DNA of 64,000 bases from Blastobasis lacticolella (GCA_905147135.1 LR990060.1:2558001-2622000); one strand, 5' to 3'; counted from the first letter of the stretch, positions 1-10,289 are shown. Made by a program: numbers and translations. The notes: generated by a model from the letters alone, not told the origin.

Positions 1-2154
1 GCTTTTCTGGTTTTGGTGTGCATCTTCAAGTATGGCTTTGTTAATCATGAGGTGGTCTTTACAGCCTCTCACGCGACGTCTGCAGCCCCTCTGTTCCGGA
101 GCTAAAACGTTGTTTCTTTCGCAATGGATGTATAGTTCGTTAGCCAGTATAGAAGTCAGCAATTTGTACATGGTTGGAAGGCAAGCTATAGGACGCCAGT
201 TTCGTGGGTCTCTCGTATTTTCATTTTTAGGTATCAGAACTACCATACCAGTTGTAAACCAATGGTCTACTTGTTCTGCTCCTTTCATTATCCTATCAAA
301 TAATTTAGCCATATAGGTATGCGTGCTTGTTAAATATTTAATATAGTAGTTTTGGATCTTATCTACCCCTGGCGCTTTCCAGTTGTGTGTCTTTTTTATT
401 GCTACTTTCAACATTTCTACGTCTATTTCTGTAAATGTATGAGTATCTACTTGATCTACAGATTGTTCAACTTCAGAAATCCACTGAGCCCCGCTATTAT
501 ATGATATTGGGTCTGATAAAATATGTGACCAGAAGTCTTGTACTGCATCTTTAGATGGAATTTCTGTAGGTGCTAGTTGCTCTCCATTCAAGCTTCTGTA
601 GAATTTGTGCTGATTTTGATGAAATAATGTGTTTTGTGTTTTGCTTTCATTCATGTCATTATATCTCTTAATCCTACCTGCTAACGCTTTAACTTTTTGA
701 GTATGCAATTCTATCGTGTAGTCTAAGTCTTGATCATTTATTATGCTGTATTTAGTAAATAACTCCTGTTTAATCCTATTCATAGCCCGACTATTGTTTC
801 CTCTTTTGATTTCTATTAGTCGAGCAAGTTCTTTTCTGAAAACATCTACTTTCTTTCTCAGTCTTATTTTCCAGGGTGGGTCGCGTTTGGATTGCCGGTT
901 GCTTGAAGGTGTGTATGGTTTTTGATTATTATTGATTATCAGGGTTTTAGCAGAAGCATATATTATATCATTTATTTCTCGTAAAGATGTATTGGTTTCT
1001 AGTAGTCTAGGTAAATACTTATTGATGCTATTTAAATTTTGAATGAATTGTTTTGTAAAATTTGGTTTCGGTAATGTTTTCCTGTTTTCTATGGTTATTT
1101 CTTTAGTTTCTGCTAATATCTGGAGTAACTGCATTATAAGCGGATCTTGATTTTCATCTACTTCGATATCAGGAGTAAAAGTTGGCTGATCTGCGATAGC
1201 TTCCGGTATTGTATGTAAGTTAATCGATGTAACTGAATGTTGAGTGGGTGTGTTTGTTATGAGCGTTTCTAGACTTTGCGTGTTGATATCATTCGTGTGT
1301 TCATCAGACATCGGTGTGTTTGTGATTGGGTGTGAAATGGGTGTTATTTGACTGACTGGTAATGATGGTATATGATATTCATGTCTCTCAAGTGCTATAT
1401 TCTCCGCTTGTGATTTAATTTCATCGAGAACTTGGCTGGATAGAAATTTACGCGTTATTATGCTCCTAGCCTGATTTGATAAAGTGTTGCCGGTAAATTT
1501 GCGAACTTTCGGGTTACCTGGATTGCGCTCCTTAAATAACCGTTCAAACCGTTTAATATAGCCAGGCCCTTCGGCTTTGGCTTTGAAATAGCAGAACATA
1601 AGTTCATGTAGTTCAGGTTCTGACCACTTTCTTCTGGCATCGTCATTTAGATTTGAACTTCCTGTGGTCACTTCTGGCATACCGGCAGAGCTAATAGGAG
1701 ATATGTCTCCACTCCGCAAAGTAACACCAGGGCATTGGGCGGACTCACGTTCTTCGTATTCCCCGACGGAGGGCCGTCCCCGACTCCCTCCGCCACCGAC
1801 GGTTCGTAGGCTGTCACGTCCTGCATCGGCTCCAGACGTGCCCCGGCGATCACCCCCGGGCAGCGGCCACATATGTAAATTACTATTATTTACCTCCATA
1901 AAGGGTATCGCCGCTATTTTACTGTCAGAGATGGGCACAAGGAAATCTTGTGCAACATCAGACGACATAGGTGACACTGTTGTAGACTTTGATGACGGTG
2001 GGTCTTGAAACCACTGTGGTGATGATGATGGTGAAGCAAACAGACTTTGTGTTGATGATATAGGCGATGATGATGAGTTTTCGGCAGAGCCGTTGCCTGC
2101 AGCAGTTGGAGACTGGGCAGTGCTTTTATGTTTAATTCTATTCGATCTCCTCAT
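1..2154 (-). CDS. R4/Dong-type LINE ORF, N-terminal part to RT fingers (leaves window)
   Basis: This is the 5' part of the single ORF of a site-specific non-LTR retrotransposon, which encodes the enzyme that copies the element RNA into DNA at the target. I read 718 codons from ATG at 2154 to base 1 with no stop. An in-frame TAG lies about 25 bases upstream, so this ATG is the first usable one. The first ~170 residues are Ser/Pro rich. A Myb-like segment follows at about residues 172-235 (RRKWSEPELHELM ... ARSIITRKFL). A linker leads into the reverse transcriptase, with WKAPGVDKI, VLIPKNENTRDPRNWRPIAC and APEQRGCRRRVRGCKDHLMI. The window ends just before the expected YKKAFDS catalytic motif. 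No clean N-terminal zinc finger is visible; a Gly/Pro-rich stretch near residues 100-140 may be its degraded remnant. The assignment to the R2/R4 group is supported by the downstream halves of the sister copies at 2542-4126. Confidence 0.85.
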   Translation of the reverse strand, partial: MRRSNRIKHKSTAQSPTAAGNGSAENSSSSPISSTQSLFASPSSSPQWFQDPPSSKSTTVSPMSSDVAQDFLVPISDSKIAAIPFMEVNNSNLHMWPLPGGDRRGTSGADAGRDSLRTVGGGGSRGRPSVGEYEERESAQCPGVTLRSGDISPISSAGMPEVTTGSSNLNDDARRKWSEPELHELMFCYFKAKAEGPGYIKRFERLFKERNPGNPKVRKFTGNTLSNQARSIITRKFLSSQVLDEIKSQAENIALERHEYHIPSLPVSQITPISHPITNTPMSDEHTNDINTQSLETLITNTPTQHSVTSINLHTIPEAIADQPTFTPDIEVDENQDPLIMQLLQILAETKEITIENRKTLPKPNFTKQFIQNLNSINKYLPRLLETNTSLREINDIIYASAKTLIINNNQKPYTPSSNRQSKRDPPWKIRLRKKVDVFRKELARLIEIKRGNNSRAMNRIKQELFTKYSIINDQDLDYTIELHTQKVKALAGRIKRYNDMNESKTQNTLFHQNQHKFYRSLNGEQLAPTEIPSKDAVQDFWSHILSDPISYNSGAQWISEVEQSVDQVDTHTFTEIDVEMLKVAIKKTHNWKAPGVDKIQNYYIKYLTSTHTYMAKLFDRIMKGAEQVDHWFTTGMVVLIPKNENTRDPRNWRPIACLPTMYKLLTSILANELYIHCERNNVLAPEQRGCRRRVRGCKDHLMINKAILEDAHQNQKS

Positions 2155-2460
2155 AAAATTCCCACGAGTAGCTAGGGACTACGGGCGTCCACCACGGCAG
2201 AGCCCTGCGTTCACCGTGGTAAGGGTGAGTTAAACTGGGTGTCCCCCGGTACCCAGAGTCCGTATACTAAAAACCAGGCTTCCCCCTGGCCATGCAGCCC
2301 TCGGCGTACACTGTTCCACCTTGGCTTGGGTTGTACCTCTCTTTGTCTGGGTCCTCGCCTTAGACCTGTCCGGCATGAGTGGCTCTACCGGCATAGCTCT
2401 AAGGGTCATTGGATCACGCAAGCCCCGCCACGACGGCAACGTGGAGATACTGCGGCGGGG
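2155..2460 (-). other. 5' leader of R4/Dong-like copy 1, with nested hairpins
   Basis: This is the GC-rich leader between the microsatellite boundary at 2460/2461 and the ATG at 2154. Right at the 5' end a 7-bp stem (2454-2460 with 2423-2429) encloses a 5-bp stem (2428-2432 with 2440-2444). The two share two bases, so the outer stem may be only 5 bp. Nearer the ATG, CACGG/CCGTG pairings are visible. The leader also holds a 69-codon reading frame (2230-2439, minus) with no recognisable domain. Other explanations for the stems are an ordinary structured leader or chance. Confidence 0.6.
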
Positions 2461-2478
2461 TATTATATTATATTATTT
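2461..2478. repeat. (TATTA)n microsatellite between copies 1 and 2
   Basis: About three TATTA units separate the 3' end of copy 2 from the 5' end of copy 1. The same unit borders all three element copies here. Confidence 0.8.
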
Positions 2479-4126
2479 GTTTGAAAGACTTCTATTCACG
2501 AGCCAAGCTCGGTTATTTTCTAAGCACCCGCCCCGAGACCCTCAGGGAAAAGGTTGCTCAGACTCCTCCTCATTATTAGATATACCCCCTCGATTAACAA
2601 ACACTGTATCTCCAAGTACCTTACTCATAATAGTGACTGTGTGAATGGCTGCTTGTTTCTGAATTATGTGTATGTTTATGTGTGAGTCCAATTTGTCGCA
2701 ATACCTGTGTAAGCTTTTGGCAATCATTCCTGTGGCTCCGACTACAATAGGTATGACTTCGGTAGGTGTATTCCACAGCCGGGTTACCTCAGTTTTAAGT
2801 GCATGGTATTTGCTTAGCTTCTCTATTTCTTTTGCGCCTATATTGTAGTCGGACGGTACGGTGATATCTATTAGGTATGTTTTGTTTTCAAGTTTATTGG
2901 TATAAATTATATCTGGTCTATTGTGCACTATTGTTCTATCTGTTTGAACTGGTATTTCCCACATGAGTTTAGCTGTGTCATTCTCTTTAACTTGTGGTTG
3001 CTTTAATTCTTCTTTCCACCACAGATGCGACACATCAAACTTGTGTTTTTTCGCCAGCGTCCAGTAAACATATTGTACGATGTTATTATGTCGCTTTGTG
3101 TAGTATGTACCAGCCAATTTTTCACAGCCCGAGGCGATGTGTTGCGCGGTCTCATCTTTGGCCAGACATAATCTACATCTGCCATCTACTGCCCTTTTCA
3201 ACACATCTCTCTCGTGCTGCTTTGTAACAACTGCCTGGTCCTGAATCGCGAATACGGATGATTCTAATCGTGCCGATATTGATTGCTTTTTTAGCCATTT
3301 GAATGAGTGATCTTTATCAATGTTTTCTTTTTCAATAACCTTCCTGTAGAATTGTCCGTGAAGCGGCTTTACTTTCCAGATATTTATTTTTGTTTTTATA
3401 ACTGCATCTTTAATTTGTTTATCGGTATATTCGCCTTCACTTGTTAATCCTATCTCCTGCAAATTTGATTGTGATTCCTTGGATATTGAATATTTGTCTT
3501 TATTTATATCGTGTTTTACTATTGCTTTTATTATATGATCCTGCTCTATATCTAAGTATTTTTTGTATTTAATAATTTGTGTTTTGTGTAACATTTCAAG
3601 GTTCATTAATCCTCTTCCTCCTTCTTCTATTGGTAAGTATAACCTTTCTATGTCTGCTTTTTGCTGATGTGCTTTACTAATTGAGAGTAATTTCCTCGTT
3701 TTTATGTCAATTTTCTTTAAATCACTATTTTTGTAGTTTATGATTCCAAAAGTATAAAGGAGAACTGGTACTGCGTAGGTATTTATTGACTTAAGCATAT
3801 TGCGCGCATTCAAATGTGAGTTTGTTAAACATTTAACTCTCCGGATGTATTCTTTTTGTACTTGTTGTCTGGCTTCGTTGTGGTCTATTTTGCCTGATTC
3901 ATGTACGCCTAGGTATTTATACTTATCACCGATCTTTAATTGTTCAAACTCCTCTCCATTTAGCAGAATGTGTCCTCTTCCGTTGGTTTCTTGTCTTCTA
4001 CCTTTTACCAAATGCAAGACGTTGCATTTGTCTAATCCGAATTTCATCCCGATGTCTTTAGTGAATATTTCTGTGCTATCAATTAAAACTTTTAGGTTAT
4101 TCTTGTTATTTGCGTATAGTTTTAGA
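2479..4126 (-). mobile_element. R4/Dong-like LINE, copy 2 (5' truncated)
   Basis: The element body starts exactly at the catalytic reverse transcriptase motif (the reading begins DLKLYA, the second half of the usual ADD box) directly after (TATTA)n. It ends with about 65 bases of 3' UTR after the stop, again meeting (TATTA)n. Truncation at the 5' end is normal for target-primed reverse transcription. Confidence 0.85.
2542..4126 (-). CDS. R4/Dong-type LINE polyprotein, C-terminal half with CCHC and RLE endonuclease
   Basis: This frame supplies the thumb of the reverse transcriptase, the zinc knuckle and the target-cutting nuclease of the element. It is open from the truncation point at 4126; the first ATG is at 4047, giving 501 residues to the stop at 2542. 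Counting from that Met, a CX2CX8HX4C knuckle (CRLC ... H ... C) lies at residues 291-308. A restriction-like endonuclease follows, with RPDIIYTN at 377-384 and the second acidic residue in YLIDITVPSD at 391-400 (PDX14D spacing). KLSKYHALKTE comes shortly after. This order (RT, CCHC, RLE) defines the R2/R4 superclade. The frame is undamaged, which suggests recent insertion. There is no host function. Confidence 0.88.
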
Positions 4127-4161
4127 TCGTTATATTATATTATATTATATTATATTATATT
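4127..4161. repeat. (TATTA)n microsatellite between copies 2 and 3
   Basis: About seven TATTA units lie exactly between the truncated 5' end of copy 2 and the 3' end of copy 3. Confidence 0.9.
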
Positions 4162-4577
4162 ATTTGAAAGATTTCTTTTCACGAGCCAAGCTCGGTTATT
4201 TACTAAGCACCCGCCCCGAGACCCTCAGGGAAAAGGTTGCTCAGACTCCTCCTCATTACTAGATATACCCCCTCGATTAACAAACACTGTATCTCCAAGT
4301 ACTTTACTCATAATAGTGACTGTGTGAATGGCTGCTTGTTTTTGAATTATGTGTATGTTTATATGTGAATCCAATTTGTCGCAATACCTGTGTAAGCTTT
4401 TGGCAATCATTCCTGTGGCTCCGACTACAATAGGTATGACTTCGGTAGGTGTATTCCACAGCCGGGTTACCTCAGTTTTAAGTGCATGGTATTTGCTTAG
4501 CTTCTCTATTTCTTTTGCGCCTATATTGTAGTCGGACGGTACGGTGATATCTATTAGGTATGTTTTGTTTTCAAGTT
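4162..4577 (-). mobile_element. R4/Dong-like LINE, copy 3 (severely 5' truncated)
   Basis: This copy repeats 2479-2898 with only a handful of substitutions by eye. It keeps the reading frame from within the endonuclease (KLENKT) to the stop at 4225, plus the 3' UTR. The truncation point at 4577/4578 meets (TATTA)n. Confidence 0.85.
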
Positions 4578-4638
4578 TATATATTATATTATATTATATT
4601 ATATTATATTATATTATATTATATTATATTATATTATA
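4578..4638. repeat. (TATTA)n microsatellite, right boundary of the array
   Basis: About twelve ATATT units form the longest run and the outer edge of the three-copy array. Confidence 0.92.
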
Positions 4639-5384
4639 AGTATAAGTATAGACAAACATCGTTGTATAAGTGTGTTGCTTAAGCAAATCCGATTGTTGAG
4701 TATTTGCGTCCAATATATTGACAGGCATTTGTCAGTTCGATGGGAAGTGAGAGTCAAAAATAACAATAAACTAGTGGTTCTGTTAGTACTTCTCATTCGA
4801 CAATGTATTTTGTAGTAATTATGTAAGGATTCTTTCGATTCAAGTATAGAAATTCTAAAGAAACTAGGTAGGTCTATAAGTAAGAGTACCTACACTAGGG
4901 AAATGTTTCAAAAATAAATAAAATTCTTGGTTCACATTTCTCCTATAGTTTCAAGGTAAGATGAAAAAGGGGTTGAAAATTACAGATAATAGGACTTACC
5001 TTAAAATCTTGTAATACCTACTTTAAAAAATATAGTTTCTGCTATAAATAAATAGGTTAACGGATTTTCGGTCTAATGTGAACAGGTGACGAATGGATAG
5101 GGAATAATAAATTTAAAGGTAACTTACGTAAGTGTTACAAAAAATAGGTTTAAAACATCCGTACGAAAGCAGTATAAAATAGATCAACAGACTGGTTGCT
5201 AAAAATCACAGAGCATAAATTGAACGTGAATTCGAATGAGAAGACAAATCGGAAAAATATCAGCCCAAAAACATATCTATTACTTTAAATTTAATAAGCT
5301 TTATGATAGTAACCGTAATTTCTTGATTTCATATCAGCTAAATAAGATCGGAAAATTATCTAATTTTAAGATCATAATATTGGT
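4639..5384. other. AT-rich intergenic stretch, nothing recognised
   Basis: No open frame longer than chance and no match to the repeat families of this window were seen. Confidence 0.5.
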
Positions 5385-5530
5385 CGAAAGACGCCCACTG
5401 CTGGGCATAGGCCTCCCCCAGAGATTTCCACAAAGGCCGGTCTCGTGCCTTCCGCATCCAGCTGGTACCCGCGATCTTTACCAGGTCGTCGGTCCACCTT
5501 GTGGGAGGACTACCCACGCTGCGTATTCCG
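5385..5530 (-). pseudogene. RTE-type LINE 3' end (type i), C-terminal relic
   Basis: On the minus strand this reads RWTDDLVKIAGTSWMRKA and LGEAYAQQWASF, the typical C-terminus of an insect RTE reverse transcriptase. The same end occurs on the plus strand at 26518 and 26695. Only the last ~45 codons remain and the frame is closed upstream. Confidence 0.7.
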
Positions 5531-5956
5531 GTACGCTTAAGATAATATAGATAATTTTAAGATACCATGTGTATAATTTTATCAAGCCAAGTATTTATAT
5601 TCATTTAGTTCTTAAAGTTTTACTTAACCTACGGCCTACCTGAAAAACATAAAACTGTACTTTCACACTTTTCTCCCAAAACCCGTAGCAATTTCAGGCA
5701 CGTTGCGGACCCGTCCCGGATCGTATAAGTGTGTAACCCACATTTTGCGTATTTCGTGTTAATATACACATCTCCATTTATCACTGCCGGCACATGCGTT
5801 ATATGATATATCGTTGAAGGATACTGGGTGCGGTTGGAAAAATTGCTCCCGTTACGATGTGTACCAATTCCGGAAGAGAAATGTGCGCGGTTAGCTCAGA
5901 AAGACGTGTAAATATATGCAATTTACAGAGGAATGGAATGGTACTATTAACACGTT
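5531..5956. other. Intergenic stretch, nothing recognised
   Basis: No coding or repeat signature was seen. Confidence 0.4.
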
Positions 5957-5996
5957 AATAGTCCAGTGACCCCAACGTGGGGGTCACCGGACTATT
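5957..5996. other. Near-perfect 17-bp hairpin
   Basis: The arms at 5957-5973 and 5980-5996 pair with one mismatch around a 6-base loop. The hairpin sits just left of family H copy 1 and is absent at the matching place beside the second H copy. Its function is unknown. It is too short for an insect pre-miRNA. Confidence 0.75.
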
Positions 5997-6009
5997 TGGT
6001 TAAGGAAAT

Positions 6010-6190
6010 TATGTATTTAAATGGATAATGTGCAGCTGTATTAGTTGAAATTCACATTCTATGTGTTTCTTTATAATTCTCGACATCTACACACAATATA
6101 CGTAGCGTGATTGATACGGCAAGTCGTGATTTTGGGGCATTGTTTGTTTACCAGATAAGACAAGTCAGTTTAAACAGATCATAGTTAGTC
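6010..6190 (+). repeat. Dispersed repeat family H, copy 1
   Basis: It shares blocks such as GTATTTAAATGGATAAT, GTAGCGTGATTGATA and ACAGATCATAGTT with 54480-54610, in the same orientation. Confidence 0.55.
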
Positions 6191-6831
6191 TAGTGATAAT
6201 TACGTGCATTGTTTACTTATTTATTTAACTATTTATTGTACACAATAAAACATAAAAGAAAAAACACAATTATAAACGACACAACAGGCACTACTTATTT
6301 CTAAAAAGAAATTTCTTCTTGGCTTGGACTTATGAATAAGATTTTGTATTAATATTGGATATTATGAAGTAACACATATTTTGCTAAAATATTTTCAATT
6401 AATACTGGATTTCGAAAGTGGAGTAGTTATGTCAAGATGACAGTTAATCTCTTAAATTTAATAAATAATATTTCCTAAAAAAATTCTAAGGATTTGAAAA
6501 TATCGCTTTTCATTTGGCGTCAGTTTTTCCTCTTGTAACCAGAGACAATTTTATGAAAAGGTTACTTTTCAAAATGAAATGGTAGGCACAGTTAGCTTAG
6601 TGTTGCATACCTACAAGGCTTCATCATAATCGGATTAACCATTCCCAAGAAATTCAAAATTTTGCTTTATTTAAATTCCAGTGACCGTCATTTTCGCTAA
6701 CAACGATAATTTCATAGGTAGGGAACTAATATTACTTTAGAGTTATGAGACGAAAAAATCTCCTTCCCATTATAATTATCTTATTTCCTTGTGGGCGATT
6801 TCGTTCGCTTCCCTAATTTGTCTACTTTTTT
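6191..6831. other. Intergenic stretch with a family K fragment
   Basis: Around 6510-6710 there is a degraded minus-oriented family K fragment (CATAATCGGATTAACCATTCC ... GTGACCGTCATTTTCGC). Nothing else is recognised. Confidence 0.4.
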
Positions 6832-6905
6832 TAATGGCTTGGGAGGCACCAGGCGGACGGTCCGCCTGATGGAAAGCGGCCACCGTCGTCCGGGACATTT
6901 TTCTA
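6832..6905 (+). repeat. Family D fragment
   Basis: CGCCTGATGGAAAGCGG followed by CACCG matches the core of family D (see 21005). Confidence 0.5.
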
Positions 6906-6908
6906 TGT

Positions 6909-7262
6909 CCTAACCATAGAGAAAATATTTACTAAAGTAATAGAGGACACACCGCAAGTATTTTCTTTGAACCACGCTTTGCGGTCCATGGACAACAGTG
7001 GCCGCAGTCAGTTCTGAGACATTGCGCAACGCGGACCAATCTGACAGTGGCTTGGATATTCAAAAAAACGCTATCTTGTGCATTAAAAACTGTACGAACC
7101 ATTCGAGGGCCAAAAATAAAGAAAATGATAACATTTCATCGGTCATTCTATGACTTAGCAGCCTCCCCCCGCACCTCCCGCACGTGACAGGTTGGTACAA
7201 TATTTTTGTTTGTGATGGCTGCTCTATTACGTTAGTAAATATTTTCTCTATGGTCCTAACTC
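6909..7262. repeat. Inverted repeat pair with coding-like arms
   Basis: The arms are about 38 bases (6909-6946 and 7225-7262, inverted). Read outward, both arms translate as TIEKIFT(K/N)VIE, and similarity fades over the next ~30 bases (PQVFSLN versus SQTKILYQ). The right arm is part of a 111-codon minus frame (7060-7395) with a CGRCGG cluster. The pair may be an inverted duplication of an unknown coding fragment or the ends of a foldback element. Confidence 0.5.
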
Positions 7263-7395
7263 GTCCACTTCGTATGTTGTCCGCTTTTGTCATTACAGAC
7301 TCTTGTTTATTTTGTTCAGCGAATCTGATCACACGATTGGTTTCCATTACTGACGAAAACTTCAAAACTGCGTGATCAGTTTCCAATACTAACAA
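7060..7395 (-). other. Unrecognised 111-codon ORF
   Basis: The frame runs ATG to stop, is Lys/Arg rich in the middle (MTKADNIRSGRVRTIEKIF), has a CGRCGG motif and a hydrophobic C-terminal third. I recognise no family. It overlaps the right arm of the inverted repeat at 6909-7262, so a repeat-derived origin is more likely than a host gene. Confidence 0.2.
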
Positions 7396-7585
7396 AAACT
7401 TCTAAACCAGTTTCACCAAGATATCAGTTTTACCTAAATTCAGGTAGGGCTCACGTGGGCGTTCTAAGCTTTTGTTTGAACATGTGAATAATGTTGTTTT
7501 AAAATGTTCGTGTCTGTTTTCTACCAGAGCAGTCTTGAAGGTAGCTAACGTCCCTATCTTTTTGTTCACTACATTGATTGGATAG

Positions 7586-7813
7586 TATCATCACAGTCCA
7601 CTGCAGGACTTAGGGCCTCTTCCACGAAAGAGGAGGTTATTGCCATAATCACGCTTGGCAGGTTGGACAACGCTATGTTAAAAATTTAACAACGAAAAAC
7701 GCTGCTGCCCATTTACCAGCCTACGTAGATTCTAGATCTTTTGCCTCGAAAACATTAGTCGCCTTGTACGACATCCACGAGTGTAAGAGGTGGGTGCCGG
7801 ACACCACACGGCC
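7586..7813 (-). repeat. Family B retroposon copy
   Basis: It starts with the minus-strand tail (TATCATCACAGTCCACTGCA) and ends with the family head (CCGTGTGGTGTCCGG in complement). It is diverged, with short deletions. Confidence 0.75.
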
Positions 7814-9179
7814 AATTGGATATTATAACCGCTTCGAAATCATCATCATAACCTCACTGCTGGGAATAGGCGTTCATCATGCCTTCCAAAGCGATCATCC
7901 TTGCAATTTTTGTTAATTGCTCTCTGGTTGACTGGTAGAAAAATATGCGTAGCTTTAAGTCCGCCATTGTACTGTAATGTGCTTGAAGTTTTATATAAAT
8001 AAATAATCTTTGGACCTTCGGTTTACATCATTCAGCTCCTTAAGTATTTTTTCTTTTTCTACACTATTCTACACCAATAGGTAATCGTGGATCCTTTTTC
8101 ATTAATAAAAAGTACAAATATTTTTATAAATTTTATTTATAAAAAGTCGTAGGTAATTAATCATCTAAGTATAGTTACAATCAGCGGCAAAGTGAAGAGA
8201 CACCCTGTTATACATTTCATGTCGGGAGATCACTTTGCAGCTGAATATACTACTTAAATCTATGTACAAAAGTAAAATTAATACTTAAATGAGTAATTAA
8301 GTATTTCAAGTAATACTCGTACAACGATACCGATCCACTGTAATTATTTATGACTATAAAGTATTTTAACTTCTTTATTTACACCACTGACGAAGAGACA
8401 AACAAGCAGATAACTTTATTTTCTCTGTCTGTAGATGAATAGGCAAGTTGTCCACATAATGAAAAGTGACACCAAAGATAGACAGCGTCTCATCTTTTAA
8501 GTCCCATGGTTGTCAGCAGAACTAAATACATTATTATAAGTATATAGACAGGCTAGAGCCAACAGCGCCACTCTTCATGGATCCTAAATCTTGAAACAGA
8601 TTTATACCACCAATGCGTTGCCCAATTATCTACAAAGACAACTATGGTAGCAAATAGTCAATTATATCAAATATCAAATGTGACGACATGAGTAGTTTAG
8701 TTGGTTAACATGCCGCATACTGTACGGGATATCATGCAATGCCATGCCATCCAAACCGGAATACAACAATGCAAGCATTATTGCTTTACACTTTAACAAT
8801 TAAGTCGAACAATGTCGTACATTACGCAGTAACGCTACTTGACTAAGACAAGTATTTTTTTGTGAATACGAGTGTTAAGGACTAACATCTACCTTCCCAT
8901 AATCTTATTTATAGGTATACAATAAAATTCACAATTATAACCAACAAACTTGCGTTATTTTTCAAAATTCTAAATTCAAGCATTTAAAATTCTAATATTA
9001 ACAATTTCGCTCGATTTTATTTCATTTTACTGACTCACATTTCAGACTTCATATAAGTAATATCCCTTACGAATGGGCAAAGCCTCTGCATAGGGCTTAA
9101 GCAGAACCCTGAGCCTTGAATTTAGGATTTTGAAGAATGATTTAGAATTTTTATCATAGAGAGATACACCAAGAAAGTA
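7814..9179. other. Intergenic stretch with one LINE tail (family L)
   Basis: 7900-8005 holds a plus-strand family L tail (AGCTTTAAGTCCGCCATTGT and a TAAATAAATAA end), shared with 35880, 41335 (minus) and 44800. The remainder (8010-9179) is AT-rich with no feature I can support. Confidence 0.45.
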
Positions 9180-9375
9180 GAAGAAGAAAGAGTTGATATA
9201 CCTACCTTCGTTACAATTTTGTCAGATAGAGAATCAGCCACAAAACAGAGATCATCGGCATACATTATTTCTTTGATAATAAGACACTTTTGTGAGTGAT
9301 TTTAGTCTGGCTAAGTTAAACACACCTCCATCAGTGCGAAAACGAACCTTGATGCCAGCGTTGTTCTCAGATATA
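9180..9375 (-). pseudogene. LINE reverse transcriptase fossil with YADD box and frameshift
   Basis: The minus strand reads AGIKVRFRTDGGVFNLARLK, then after a one-base frame change EIMYADDLCFVADSLSDKIV. This is the sequence around the catalytic YxDD box of a LINE reverse transcriptase. The frame break and short length mark it as dead. Confidence 0.7.
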
Positions 9376-9409
9376 GCCTCTCATACAATTATGTAGCAAA
9401 CTAGCGACC

Positions 9410-9585
9410 CGCCCCGGCTTCACAAATACCCTTAACCTAACCCTAAATAACCTTAGCAAATATACACCTAAACCATGAGTCACTCTGTCTATTGGTGAAA
9501 ACCGCAAGCAAATCCGTGCGTTTTTTATTTTATCGGGAACAGATAGACAGACAGACGCGGCGTGGGACTTTGTTTTATAATATGT
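9410..9585 (+). repeat. Family E repeat copy
   Basis: It runs from TAGCGACCCGCCCCGGCTTC to GGACTTTGTTTTATAATATG, with the internal block TCTGTCTATTGGTGAAAACCG typical of the family. Confidence 0.7.
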
Positions 9586-10031
9586 AGTGATAAGTTTACT
9601 TTAGTCGGGTTCCGGCATCATTCTGGACCACCATGAATTTTCAGACTTTGTTTAGTTAGTTTTATACCGTTTTAGTTGTACATTTTTAAATATCGAACGT
9701 AACTTTATAAAAAATTGATTTTTATATAAATAAAATTAATTTTTATAAAAGTGTTAGTTTTCGAATGAATGAATAAGTCTTTCAAATAAAATCTACTTTA
9801 AACTTTGGAACAAGCAATGGTTGTCTGAAAATAAATGATTTCTATTTCATTTTTCTAGCCAATATCAAAAATTCATCCTTAGGGCTTGATTTACCTCAAG
9901 AGTAAATTTTAAGAAGATACGAGGTAGAAAACTAGCATTACTATTTATGTCAGTACTATTTATGTCAGTCAAGATCAAGACGAGAAAGTAGAAGCAGTCA
10001 GCCTAACTGTATCTTTACCAAGAAGCTTAAT
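9586..10031. other. 3' flank of the nrf-6-like gene
   Basis: This is the likely 3' UTR and downstream region on the minus strand. I could not fix a poly(A) signal close to the stop, so the transcript end is open. Confidence 0.35.
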
Positions 10032-10289
10032 CTATATATGAGTAGCGACAGTTGACACTGAAGTAGTCGACACACCAGGCTTCACCTGATTAGCGTTGTT
10101 ATCATGTTCTTCTGTTGACGGTCTTCTTTTTGGCCCGAACAGTATCTTCTGTAATTGGCAAGAAGGCGCTTCCACAAAGAGGAATAGAGGCAGAGAGAAG
10201 AGGTACGTTGTGCAGACTATACCGGCGTACAGCATTATCTGGAAGGAAATATGGAAGGGTATAATAGTAATCATCTTCTCAATTCTGAT
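10032..10289 (-). CDS. nrf-6: nrf-6-like visible exon 12 (C-terminus)
   Basis: The acceptor must be AATAG|ATC because that TAG is an in-frame stop if read through. It encodes the last helix (YAGIVCTTYLFSLPLFLF), the family ending FVEAPSCQLQKILFG and a hydrophilic tail to the stop at 10032-10034. Confidence 0.9.
   Translation of the reverse strand: MRIEKMITIIPFHISFQIMLYAGIVCTTYLFSLPLFLFVEAPSCQLQKILFGPKRRPSTEEHDNNANQVKPGVSTTSVSTVATHI

Noticed and set aside
1664..2008. 114-codon plus-strand ORF
   Set aside because: Antisense shadow of the R4/Dong-like ORF, which is supported by Myb and RT motifs on the minus strand.
3800..4327. 175-codon plus-strand ORF across the TATTA repeat
   Set aside because: Antisense shadow of two LINE copies joined by the microsatellite.
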